Source of the DNA: Stagnihabitans sp039932095
GTDB taxonomy: Bacteria > Pseudomonadota > Alphaproteobacteria > Rhodobacterales > Rhodobacteraceae
Direction of reading: 5' to 3'
Length of the DNA: 16,441 bases
Assembly: GCA_039932095.1 (NCBI GenBank)
Contig: JBDTQR010000094.1
Coordinates: 1 to 16,441, forward strand
Made by a program: the position numbers and the translations under genes
Notes under the pieces: model-generated
Seen by the model: the letters and a program-made list of their open reading frames with translations, nothing else
Told to the model about the DNA's origin: nothing
Databases searched by the model: none
Shown: in pieces, positions 6,725-13,626 of the stretch
How positions within the stretch are numbered: the first letter of the stretch is position 1
Layout of the letters: each line of letters begins with the position of its first letter

Positions 6725-6867
6725 GTGACCTGGCCCTATACAGCCGATGGATTTCCCTGTATGGCCCCCGTCACGGCCCGAGGGTTCCGGTGCGTGCAGG
6801 CGAGGAGGCCTGTTTACGCGAAAGGGAATGAGGTGCCGCAATGGGTACTTCATGGGGCCACGGCCCC
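6725..6867 (+). promoter_or_regulatory. Structured leader of the RNA helicase gene
   Basis: Three consecutive stem-loops fill the gap before the helicase ATG. First: GTGAC/GTCAC (6725-6729, 6770-6774), GGCC/GGCC (6732-6735, 6763-6766) and ATACAG/CTGTAT (6738-6743, 6757-6762), stacked with small internal loops. Second: GCGT/ACGC (6792-6795, 6816-6819) with CAGGC/GCCTG (6797-6801, 6808-6812) and a GAGGAG loop. Third: GGGGCC/GGCCCC (6854-6859, 6862-6867) followed by CTTTTC, attenuator-like, ending 16 bases before the ATG. A regulatory role is inferred only from structure; RNA helicase genes in other bacteria are known to have long, autoregulated leaders. Confidence 0.45.
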
Positions 6868-6883
6868 CTTTTCAGGAAACGAC

Positions 6884-9214
6884 ATGACCGATATTCAAAT
6901 CGCGGCCCCTTTGGCTGCGTCGCTCGCATCCAAGGGATACGAGAGCCTTACACCCGTGCAATCCGCCATGCTGGGCGATGGGGTCGCCGGGCGCGACCTG
7001 CTGGTTTCAGCGCAGACCGGGTCGGGCAAGACCGTGGCCTTTGGCATTGCGATTGCCGATGAATTGCTGCTGGGCGCGGACCAGTTGCTGTACGCCGACA
7101 GCCCGATTGCGCTGGTGATTGCGCCAACCCGGGAATTGGCGCTGCAGGTGGCGCGGGAGCTGGACTGGCTGTATGCTGGCGCCTCGGCCAAGATTGCGAC
7201 CTGTGTCGGTGGGATGGATTACCGGACCGAGAAGCGTGCCTTGGACCGCGGGGCGCATATTGTCGTCGGCACACCCGGGCGGTTGCGGGATCATATCGAC
7301 CGCAAGTCTTTGGACCTGACCGGCATTCGCGCCGTGGTGCTGGATGAGGCGGACGAGATGCTTGATCTCGGGTTCCGCGAGGATCTGGAGTATATTCTGG
7401 GCATGGCCCCGGCCGAGCGGCGGACCCTGATGTTTTCGGCCACGGTGCCGAAGGAGATTGCCGCGCTTGCCAAGGATTTCCAGCGCGACGCGCTGCGCAT
7501 CCAGACCCAGGGAGAGGCGCGCCAGCATGTCGACATCGAGTACCGGGCGCTGTCGGTGGCGGTGCGCGACAAGGAACATGCGATCTTCAACCTGCTGCGG
7601 TTTTACGAATCGCAGGCGGCGCTGGTGTTCTGCAAGACCCGCGCCAATGTGAGCCATCTTTATGCCCGGATGAGCAACCGGGGGTTTCAGGTCGTGGCGT
7701 TGTCGGGTGAGTTGAGCCAGGCCGAGCGGACCCATGCGTTGCAGGCCCTGCGCGATGGCCGGGCGCGGGTGTGCATTGCAACCGATGTGGCGGCGCGCGG
7801 GATTGACTTGCCGGGTCTGGATCTGGTGATCCACGCGGATCTGCCGTCGAATTCCGAGACGTTGCTGCATCGTTCGGGTCGGACCGGGCGGGCGGGCAAC
7901 AAGGGCGTTTCGGCGCTGATCGTCGTTCCGGCCGAGTTCAAGAAGGCGCAGCGGTTGTTGCAGGGGGCCAAGGTTGTCGCGGCCTGGGACAAGCCGCCGT
8001 CGGCGGACGAGGTGCAGGAGCGCGATGATCTGCGGTTGCTTGACCATCCGTCGCTGACCGCTGATGTCAGTGATGAGGGCGATCTGGCGGCCAATCTTCT
8101 GGGCCGCTACGGTGCCGAGCAAATCGCCGGGGCCTTCATCAAGATGTGGCGCGACGGGCGGTCTGCCCCTGAGGTGCTGTCTGACAGTCTGCCGGTTCCT
8201 GCGGCCTCACCGCCGCGCGAACGCGGCGAATTCGGACCTTCGGTGTGGTTCCAGTTATCGGTTGGCCGGTCAGGCCGGGCCGAGGCGCGCTGGCTGCTGC
8301 CCAAGATTTGTGAAGCGGGCAATATCACCAAGGATGGCATTGGCGCGATACGGGTGCAGGAGGACCGGACCTTTGTGCAGATCCTGACTACGGCCGCCGG
8401 GAAATTCGGTCAGGGGGTTGAGCTGGAGTCGGGCGTGACGATGACCAAGCTGGATGGTGAGCCGGATCTGGACCGGCCCGAGCGGGCAGTGCGGGCCACC
8501 AAGCCCGAGCGCCGTGCCCCGGCCGCGCGCCCGGTGCGCGAAGAGACGGTGGTCAAGCGCGACAAGCCTGCCTATGTGCCGAAACCGCCGCGTGTGGTGG
8601 AGGATGTGCCCTCAGTGTCCGAGGCTGTGGAGCGGACTGCTCATGCTGACGCCCCGGTCCGCGAGGCCGAGAATAAGCCTTATGTGAAGCGGGAATATCC
8701 CAAGGCGGATGGGGCCGAGAAGAAGCCCTATGTCAAGCGCGAGTATCCCAAGGCCGAGGCCAAGACTTATGCGCCGCGGGGGGCCGGGGAGCCTTATGCC
8801 AAGGACGGGGCGAAGAAACCCTATGCCGCGAAACCGGATGGCGAGCGCAAGCCCTATGCCAAGCGGGACGATGCCAAGTCCTATGCGGCCAAGCCCTATG
8901 CGGCCAAGCCTTACGCTGCCAGAGCGGATGGCGCCAAAGCTGACGGTGATCGCAAGCCCTATGTGAAGCGTGACGCGCCGGCAGGCGAGCGCAAGACGCC
9001 TTGGGGAGCCAAGCCCGAGGGCAAGAGCGAGGGCTTCAAGCCGCGCTCGACCGGGTTCAAGTCGCATGGCGGCGGGGCGGACAAGCCCGGTCGCGCGGCG
9101 GGCTTCAAATCGCATGGGGCAGAGGCCAAGAGCTTTGCCAAGGCAAGGCCGGCGGCCCCCAAGGCGGATGCCAAGGACACCTCGAAGCGGTTTGTGCCAC
9201 CGAAGAAGAAGTGA
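6884..9214 (+). CDS. DEAD-box ATP-dependent RNA helicase with basic repeat tail
   Basis: Predicted 776-residue helicase that remodels RNA and ribonucleoprotein, as in ribosome assembly and mRNA decay. Motifs in order: Q motif LTPVQ (22-26), Walker A AQTGSGKT (43-50), PTRELA (81-86), TPGR (130-133), DEAD (154-157), SAT (185-187), CIATDVAARGID (297-308) and HRSGRTGR (329-336). Residues about 452-520 (VWFQLSVGRSG to FVQILTTAAGKF) look like the DbpA/CsdA-type RNA-binding domain. Residues 530-776 are low-complexity, rich in Lys, Pro, Tyr and Ala with repeated KPY units, probably disordered and RNA-binding. ATG 6884 follows AGGAA at 6 bases and starts just before the Q motif; the frame is open back to 6605, but that would translate the leader. 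It is closest to the CsdA/DeaD or DbpA groups. Confidence 0.95.
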   Translation: MTDIQIAAPLAASLASKGYESLTPVQSAMLGDGVAGRDLLVSAQTGSGKTVAFGIAIADELLLGADQLLYADSPIALVIAPTRELALQVARELDWLYAGASAKIATCVGGMDYRTEKRALDRGAHIVVGTPGRLRDHIDRKSLDLTGIRAVVLDEADEMLDLGFREDLEYILGMAPAERRTLMFSATVPKEIAALAKDFQRDALRIQTQGEARQHVDIEYRALSVAVRDKEHAIFNLLRFYESQAALVFCKTRANVSHLYARMSNRGFQVVALSGELSQAERTHALQALRDGRARVCIATDVAARGIDLPGLDLVIHADLPSNSETLLHRSGRTGRAGNKGVSALIVVPAEFKKAQRLLQGAKVVAAWDKPPSADEVQERDDLRLLDHPSLTADVSDEGDLAANLLGRYGAEQIAGAFIKMWRDGRSAPEVLSDSLPVPAASPPRERGEFGPSVWFQLSVGRSGRAEARWLLPKICEAGNITKDGIGAIRVQEDRTFVQILTTAAGKFGQGVELESGVTMTKLDGEPDLDRPERAVRATKPERRAPAARPVREETVVKRDKPAYVPKPPRVVEDVPSVSEAVERTAHADAPVREAENKPYVKREYPKADGAEKKPYVKREYPKAEAKTYAPRGAGEPYAKDGAKKPYAAKPDGERKPYAKRDDAKSYAAKPYAAKPYAARADGAKADGDRKPYVKRDAPAGERKTPWGAKPEGKSEGFKPRSTGFKSHGGGADKPGRAAGFKSHGAEAKSFAKARPAAPKADAKDTSKRFVPPKKK
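8675..8962 (+). repeat. KPY-repeat segment in the helicase tail
   Basis: About nine copies of a short unit of the form K-P-Y-(V/A)-(K/A)-(R/K) occur at residues 598-693 of the helicase, including two longer near-identical copies KPYVKREYPKA (598-608 and 614-624) and a tight run AAKPYAAKPYAA. At DNA level the AAGCC(C/T)TATG core is repeated, so the tract may expand or shrink by slippage or recombination. A second motif, GFKSHG, follows twice (residues 724-729 and 740-745). Confidence 0.8.
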
Positions 9215-9220
9215 TTTTCA

Positions 9221-9240
9221 GGGCCGCCCGTGGGCGGCCC
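9221..9240 (+). terminator. Strong stem-loop terminator after the helicase gene
   Basis: GGGCCGCC (9221-9228) and GGCGGCCC (9233-9240) form a perfect 8-bp GC stem with a 4-base loop, six bases after the stop codon and followed by ATTTCC. The T run is short, but the position and stem strength fit a terminator. Confidence 0.65.
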
Positions 9241-9288
9241 ATTTCCATGTGAATGATCGTTCTGGTACAGGTCTGGCGGATACAAAGA

Positions 9289-9319
9289 GCCGGGGCAATG
9301 ACCACCAGACGGCCCCGGC
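9289..9319. repeat. 8-bp inverted repeat between convergent genes
   Basis: GCCGGGGC (9289-9296) and GCCCCGGC (9312-9319) are perfect inverted repeats with a 15-base loop, in the 191-base gap between the helicase and the cysQ-like gene. Possibly part of a two-way termination region; no coding signal was seen in this gap. Confidence 0.35.
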
Positions 9320-9368
9320 GGGATGGATTTGTGAGACTCTGCCATCAGGGTCCCATGCCGCCTCCGCG

Positions 9369-9384
9369 CCGGGGCGGGCCCCGG
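9369..9384 (-). terminator. GC stem-loop downstream of the cysQ-like gene
   Basis: CCGGGG (9369-9374) and CCCCGG (9379-9384) form a stem with a 4-base loop, about 20 bases past the stop of the minus-strand cysQ-like gene. No T run follows on that strand, so only weak support as a terminator. Confidence 0.3.
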
Positions 9385-9405
9385 GTCCCGTGACATGACC
9401 GGCGC

Positions 9406-10179
9406 CTACTCCGGCTTCAGTTGATCCAGCAAAACATGGTGCAAACCGGGGGCAGCGACCAGAACGCCGTTGGAACGCGGCAATTCGGCGTTGAAATGCA
9501 GCAGATCGCCGTTACGGTTCGTCACTATGGCGCCCGCACGCGCGGCGATCAGCGCACCGGCGGCGATGTCCCATTCCCAGGCCTGACGCAAGGACAGCAT
9601 GCTGTCGAACGACCCATCGGCGACCAGACACAGGCGGTAGGCGACCGATGCGCGGAAATGGCGGGTCAGCTGAGGCACTTGCAGCCAGAGGTCGGGCGAC
9701 AGGCTGGTTTTGGGGGTCAACAGGGTTGCGTCTTGCAACCCGGCACGCGCGCTGCAGTGGATCGGCGCGCCGTTGCAGGTGGCCGGTCCGTCCAGTGTGG
9801 CGGCGTAAAGCTGGTCCTTGGCAGGCAGATAGACCACAGCCGCCGTGACCACGCCATCCTGCGCCACGGCGAAGGAATGGGAAAAACTGCTGTCACCGGC
9901 AATGAAGGCCGCGGTGCCGTCGATCGGGTCGATCAGGAACAGATGTTCACAATCGAGCCGTTCGTCGGTATCTGGCGTCTCTTCCGAGAGCCAGCCATAG
10001 GTCGGGCGGGCGCCGCGCAGTCGGTCCAGCAGCATGTCATTGACGGCGATGTCGGCCTCGGTGACCGGCCCCTCGCCCGGCTTGTCCCAGACCTTGGGGT
10101 CGCGGCGGAAGTGGCGCATGGCGATCTTACCCGCAGCGCGGGCGGCGTCGGTCAGCAGGGCAAGGTCATGCTCCGGCAA
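9406..10179 (-). CDS. cysQ: Inositol monophosphatase family enzyme, probably 3'(2'),5'-bisphosphate nucleotidase
   Basis: Predicted 257-residue Mg-dependent phosphatase. Metal-site motifs are present: GPVTEADIAVNDMLLDRL (37-54), WLSEE (63-67), IDPIDGTAAFIAG (83-95) and WEWDIAAGALIAARAGA (201-217). The family splits into inositol-1-phosphatases and PAP (adenosine 3',5'-bisphosphate) phosphatases of the CysQ type; the layout suggests CysQ but the sequence alone does not settle it. The start must be TTG at 10179: an in-frame TGA lies two codons upstream, and the ATG seen at 10169 is in another frame. The gene therefore overlaps the pmbA 3' end by 14 bases, so translation is likely coupled. It is cytoplasmic, with no signal peptide. 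Confidence 0.85.
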   Translation of the reverse strand: MPEHDLALLTDAARAAGKIAMRHFRRDPKVWDKPGEGPVTEADIAVNDMLLDRLRGARPTYGWLSEETPDTDERLDCEHLFLIDPIDGTAAFIAGDSSFSHSFAVAQDGVVTAAVVYLPAKDQLYAATLDGPATCNGAPIHCSARAGLQDATLLTPKTSLSPDLWLQVPQLTRHFRASVAYRLCLVADGSFDSMLSLRQAWEWDIAAGALIAARAGAIVTNRNGDLLHFNAELPRSNGVLVAAPGLHHVLLDQLKPE

Positions 10180-11509
10180 GGGTCAGACCCTCGACCAAGA
10201 GCGAGGGCACACGGGTGGAAAGGTGTTGGCGGGCGTCATTGGCGGCGGTCATCCGCAGCAGCATGTCGCGCAGATTGCCCGCGATGGTGCATTCGTTGAC
10301 CGGGTATTTGATCTCGCCCCCCACGACCCAGAACCCGGAGGCGCCGCGCGAATAGTCGCCGGTGGTCGGATTGATGGTAGAGCCGATCATCGAGGTGACC
10401 AACAGGCCGGTGCCCATGTCGCGCAGCAGGTCGGCGCGGCTGGCGGTGCCTTGCGTCAGGTCGATGTTGGAGGTCGAGGGCGACGGTGGCGACGAGGTCC
10501 CGCGGGAGGCGCTGGCCGTGGAGGTCATGTTCAGCTTGCGCGCGGTGCCAAGGTCGAGGGTCCAGCCGGTCAGCACGCCATTCTGCACGATGGTACGCCG
10601 GGCGGTTGGCAGGCCCTCGCCGTCAAACGGGCGCGACCCCGCGATGCGGGCACGGTGCGGGTCTTCGGTGAGGGACATTTGGGCGGGCAGGATCTGGCGG
10701 CCCAGACCGTCCATCAGCCAGGATGCGCCACGGGCGATCACCGCGCCGTTGATCGCCGACAGCAGGTGGCCGATCAGCGAGGCGGCGATGCGTTCGTCGA
10801 ACAGAACGGGATAGGCACCGGTCGGCGGTTTGACCGAGCCTGCGCGTTCGAGGGTGCGCTGGGCCGCCAGAGCGCCGATTTCGGCGGCGGAGGGCATGTC
10901 TGAACCATGGATACGGCCTTCGCCGGCCCAGTCACGCTCCATCCCGGTGCCGCTGCCGGTGAAGGCGACGGCAGACAGCGAATGCGAAGTCCGGCCGTAG
11001 CCACCCGAAAAGCCGTTCGAGGTCGCCAGATGCATGTCACGCCGCGACCAGCCGGCCGAGGCTTCGACCTGGGTGATCCCGGCGCTGGCCAGTGCCGCCG
11101 CTTCGACGTCGCGAGCGGCGGTTTCCAAAGCCTTGGGCGAGGGTTCGTCGGACGGATCGGCAAGGTCGAGTGCTGCGACGTCCCAGCCCTCCGCCAACTG
11201 TCCGGCATCGGCCAGACCTACCGTCGGATCATTGGGCGCTTCGCGGGCCATGGCGACGGCGCGTTCGGCCAGACGCGCCAAAGTGCCGGGCGACACGTCG
11301 GATGCCGAGACGCAGGCCTGACGCCCGTCCATGAGCACCCGCAGGCCGACTTCGACGCCTTCGGAGCGTTCGGCCTGTTCCAGCTTGCCTTGCCGGATGT
11401 CGATGCTTTGCGAATTGCCCGCCACGGCAAGCGCGTCGGCAGCCTCGGCCCCGGCCTTGCGGGCCTGATCCAGCAGGGCTGCGGTCAGCGAGGAAAGATC
11501 ATGGCTCAT
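10166..11509 (-). CDS. pmbA: TldD/PmbA family protein (PmbA-type)
   Basis: Predicted 447-residue cytoplasmic protein. TldD and PmbA (TldE) form a metalloprotease complex that in E. coli trims microcin B17 leader and degrades unfolded CcdA. PmbA lacks the HExxxH of TldD, and no such motif is seen here. Family features: SIDIRQGKLEQAERSEGVEV (35-54), VGLRVLMDGRQACVSASD, RPFDGEGLPT (293-302) with GVLTGWTLDLGTARKL after it, and the signature TGDYSRGASGFWV (383-395), then GEIKYPVNECTIAGNLRDML (398-417). ATG 11509 has GGGAG 7 bases ahead. Its partner tldD is not in the window. It overlaps the cysQ-like gene downstream, a pairing I recall from other Rhodobacteraceae. Confidence 0.92.
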   Translation of the reverse strand: MSHDLSSLTAALLDQARKAGAEAADALAVAGNSQSIDIRQGKLEQAERSEGVEVGLRVLMDGRQACVSASDVSPGTLARLAERAVAMAREAPNDPTVGLADAGQLAEGWDVAALDLADPSDEPSPKALETAARDVEAAALASAGITQVEASAGWSRRDMHLATSNGFSGGYGRTSHSLSAVAFTGSGTGMERDWAGEGRIHGSDMPSAAEIGALAAQRTLERAGSVKPPTGAYPVLFDERIAASLIGHLLSAINGAVIARGASWLMDGLGRQILPAQMSLTEDPHRARIAGSRPFDGEGLPTARRTIVQNGVLTGWTLDLGTARKLNMTSTASASRGTSSPPSPSTSNIDLTQGTASRADLLRDMGTGLLVTSMIGSTINPTTGDYSRGASGFWVVGGEIKYPVNECTIAGNLRDMLLRMTAANDARQHLSTRVPSLLVEGLTLAGA

Positions 11510-11714
11510 GGCAGGCTCCCTTTCCAGCCGATATGGGCGATTGTCGCGGCTGGGGCAAGGGGCGCGGCATCACAGCTGCGCGGGGATGATCCGCGCGCGT
11601 CAACCTTGACAGGTTTCCGCGCTTTGACCTGACGCGCGCGCTCGCCAGACCTGAAGGCCTGCCACGTGCGGGGTGAGGCAGTGCGGAGGCCCGTCAGGGA
11701 TGAAGCGCGGCGGA

Positions 11715-13544
11715 TCAGTTCAATTGCTGGCCGTTGGCGTAAAAATGCTTGTCCTTGAACTCCAGCGTCGAGGTGATTTCGTCCTTGGCCGCATCTGTAT
11801 TGGCGAACATCGACAGCATCATGCGGCCCTGCATCGCCTGATCCTGCGGCAGAAGGCCCATCTTGACCAGCTTGTCGATCAGGGCGTTCAGCCCGGTGGC
11901 CTTGATGTCGATCTTGCCCGATGGCATCGGCATGCCGGGGATCGTCGCCACATCGGAATTGTCGAAGGTGAAGGCACCCATCGCGGTCACCTCGGCCCCC
12001 GCCACCCGGGCGAGGATCTGCGGGATATCCAGCGTGTTCAACAGGCCGGGCGAGTCGCTGGACCCACCCTCCATCGCCGTCGCCTCGGTCATCAGGTCTT
12101 TGGTCAGTGTGGCGCTGCCCTTGGTGTCGATGATCAGTGTGGCCGGGTCATGCGGCAGGCTGCCGGCGGGATCGACCATGGCCCACAAGCTGTCGGCCAC
12201 TTTGAAGTCGACGACCTTCGCCAGCACGGTAAACGGTGCCGGCAAGGTGGATTTCGCCACCGGCATCGCCAGATCGACCGCCAGTTCGCTGAGATCGGCG
12301 CTGAGGTCGGGCACAGGAATCTCGGGCGAGGCGATGTTGACGGACAGCGCCTTGCTGCCCAGATTGAAATGCATCTTGCTGGCGTCCAGACTGAACCCGG
12401 TATCTGCGCCACCCAGCGACAGTTTCATCCGGGTTTCCTGCCCGGACGCACCCCCGGCGAAATCGAACGAGCTGGCGCCAAGACCGCTGCCGCCCGCCAC
12501 TGTCAGACCCGCTTTCAGGGCTGCCGGAAAATCGCTGCTATCCTTGGCTGACCAGTTCGCGCCCTGAATGTCGATCTTGCTGGACAGGTCGCTGAGCGCG
12601 GCAGTGAGGGTAAATGCCTCGCCGTTCGACCCATCGGTGCCCGCCACATTCAGCGCCACCGACTTGCCGGTGGCATCGTAGTGGAACTTGTTGGCGTCCA
12701 GTGCCAGGGCGAAGCCACCGCCGCCCAGCGTGCCCGCCACTTTCATCGGCGCGCCGGCATCCTCGCCCGTGACGTCCAGCGACCCGATGCCATAGCTGGC
12801 CGAGGCGTCGAGTGTCATACCGGATTTCAGCGCCGCTTCGAAGTCGTCCGCCCCGGTGGCCGGCATGCCGGTCAACTCGGCCTTGCCGGCAATGTCGGCC
12901 AGCGACAGGGTCACATCGACATCCGAGCCGGGCTTGGCACCGGTGGTCTTGACCGTCACGGCCAGCGTCTTGGAGGCAAAATCCTCAGTCATATTGGTGC
13001 CGGATTCGCCCGCCTCGACCAGATAATTGCCCTTCACCCCGGTCAGTTTGGCGTTGGCGACCACATGCATCGCGGCGTCGCCCTCACCCTGGTTGGTATC
13101 TGCCGAAACCTCGAATACCGGCATTTCGGTGGCATAGCTGAGCGACTGTGGCACGCCGCTGGCCGTGATGTTGGCCCCGGGCATCGAGACATTCAGCGTC
13201 AGATCGACCGGCTTGGCACCCTCGACATCCTTGGCGGCAGCGGTGTGCAACTGGATGGGGTAGCTGTCGGGCAGCACGATGGCGACCGTGCCATCGCCCT
13301 TGTCGGTAAAGCGCAATTCGTCAATCGAAATGGTATCATTGCCACCAGTGCCGGTCATCGTGACGACCACGCCTTTGACCACCAGCGTGTCGCCGTTGGT
13401 TTCGGTGCTTGCGGCGGTGATCGTGGTGCCTTGACCGGCCGCCATGCCCTGCCAGTTCTGCCAGACCTCGTCCGGCGTCACATCGGCCCAGACGGCCTGG
13501 CTGGACAGAATAAAAGCGGCGGCAGTAAGCGATGATTTCGACAT
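11715..13544 (-). CDS. Secreted DUF2125 family protein with internal repeats
   Basis: Predicted 609-residue exported protein. Residues 1-20 are a signal peptide (MSKSSLTAAAFILSSQAVWA, probable cut after AWA-type VWA before DVTPDEVW). The start DVTPDEVWQNWQGMAAGQG matches what I know of alphaproteobacterial DUF2125 proteins, periplasmic or envelope proteins of unknown function. The rest is rich in beta-strand-like Gly/Asp/Ala segments, with a pattern recurring about every 107 residues (see repeat entry). ATG 13544 is chosen for the signal peptide; the frame is open to 13727, but that extension overlaps the ALDH gene end and has no leader character. It has a modest promoter-like site upstream and lies 170 bases from pmbA. 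No metal-binding or catalytic motif was recognised. Confidence 0.82.
   Translation of the reverse strand: MSKSSLTAAAFILSSQAVWADVTPDEVWQNWQGMAAGQGTTITAASTETNGDTLVVKGVVVTMTGTGGNDTISIDELRFTDKGDGTVAIVLPDSYPIQLHTAAAKDVEGAKPVDLTLNVSMPGANITASGVPQSLSYATEMPVFEVSADTNQGEGDAAMHVVANAKLTGVKGNYLVEAGESGTNMTEDFASKTLAVTVKTTGAKPGSDVDVTLSLADIAGKAELTGMPATGADDFEAALKSGMTLDASASYGIGSLDVTGEDAGAPMKVAGTLGGGGFALALDANKFHYDATGKSVALNVAGTDGSNGEAFTLTAALSDLSSKIDIQGANWSAKDSSDFPAALKAGLTVAGGSGLGASSFDFAGGASGQETRMKLSLGGADTGFSLDASKMHFNLGSKALSVNIASPEIPVPDLSADLSELAVDLAMPVAKSTLPAPFTVLAKVVDFKVADSLWAMVDPAGSLPHDPATLIIDTKGSATLTKDLMTEATAMEGGSSDSPGLLNTLDIPQILARVAGAEVTAMGAFTFDNSDVATIPGMPMPSGKIDIKATGLNALIDKLVKMGLLPQDQAMQGRMMLSMFANTDAAKDEITSTLEFKDKHFYANGQQLN
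12279..13070 (-). repeat. About 107-residue repeats within the DUF2125 protein
   Basis: Residues about 159-220, 267-322 and 373-422 align in pattern: M-(H/K)-V/L start, a hydrophobic G-rich strand, (D/E)-A-x-K-(F/M)-H-(Y/F), then K-(S/A/T)-(V/L)-(A/S)-V and an (A/S)-L-(S/A)-D-(L/I)-(S/A) end. The best pair is LDANKFHYDATGKSVALNV (282-300) with LDASKMHFNLGSKALSVNI (386-404), preceded by DFEAALKSGMTLD and DFPAALKAGLTVA. This shows tandem duplication inside the protein; the first copy is the most diverged. Confidence 0.7.
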
Positions 13545-13577
13545 GATGACCCATCCGTGCTGAAAAGATTTTGGCCC

Positions 13578-13606
13578 AGCATCCAACGGCCTTGGGTTTC
13601 GGTCAA
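13578..13606 (-). promoter_or_regulatory. Possible promoter of the DUF2125 gene
   Basis: On the minus strand TTGACC (13606-13601) is followed after 17 bases by GATGCT (13583-13578). The -35 is good and the -10 poor. It sits in the 82-base gap between the ALDH stop and the DUF2125 start, so a separate transcript is plausible. Confidence 0.3.
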
Positions 13607-13626
13607 GGGATTTGCGCCATGAGGTG

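Noticed and set aside
6605..6883. 93-residue N-terminal extension of the helicase (frame open from within the hydrolase gene)
   Set aside because: It would overlap the hydrolase end and translate the hairpin leader; ATG 6884 has a good ribosome binding site and begins at the normal distance from the Q motif.
6841..7062. Possible upstream reading frame starting ATG 6841 and overlapping the helicase start
   Set aside because: It has a passable TGAGG upstream, but the peptide has no features and runs in a different frame through helicase coding sequence; kept only as a remote regulatory possibility.
8675..8962. Repetitive DNA that could be taken for a CRISPR-like or satellite array
   Set aside because: The repeats are in frame, vary at third codon positions and encode KPY units; there are no regular unique spacers.
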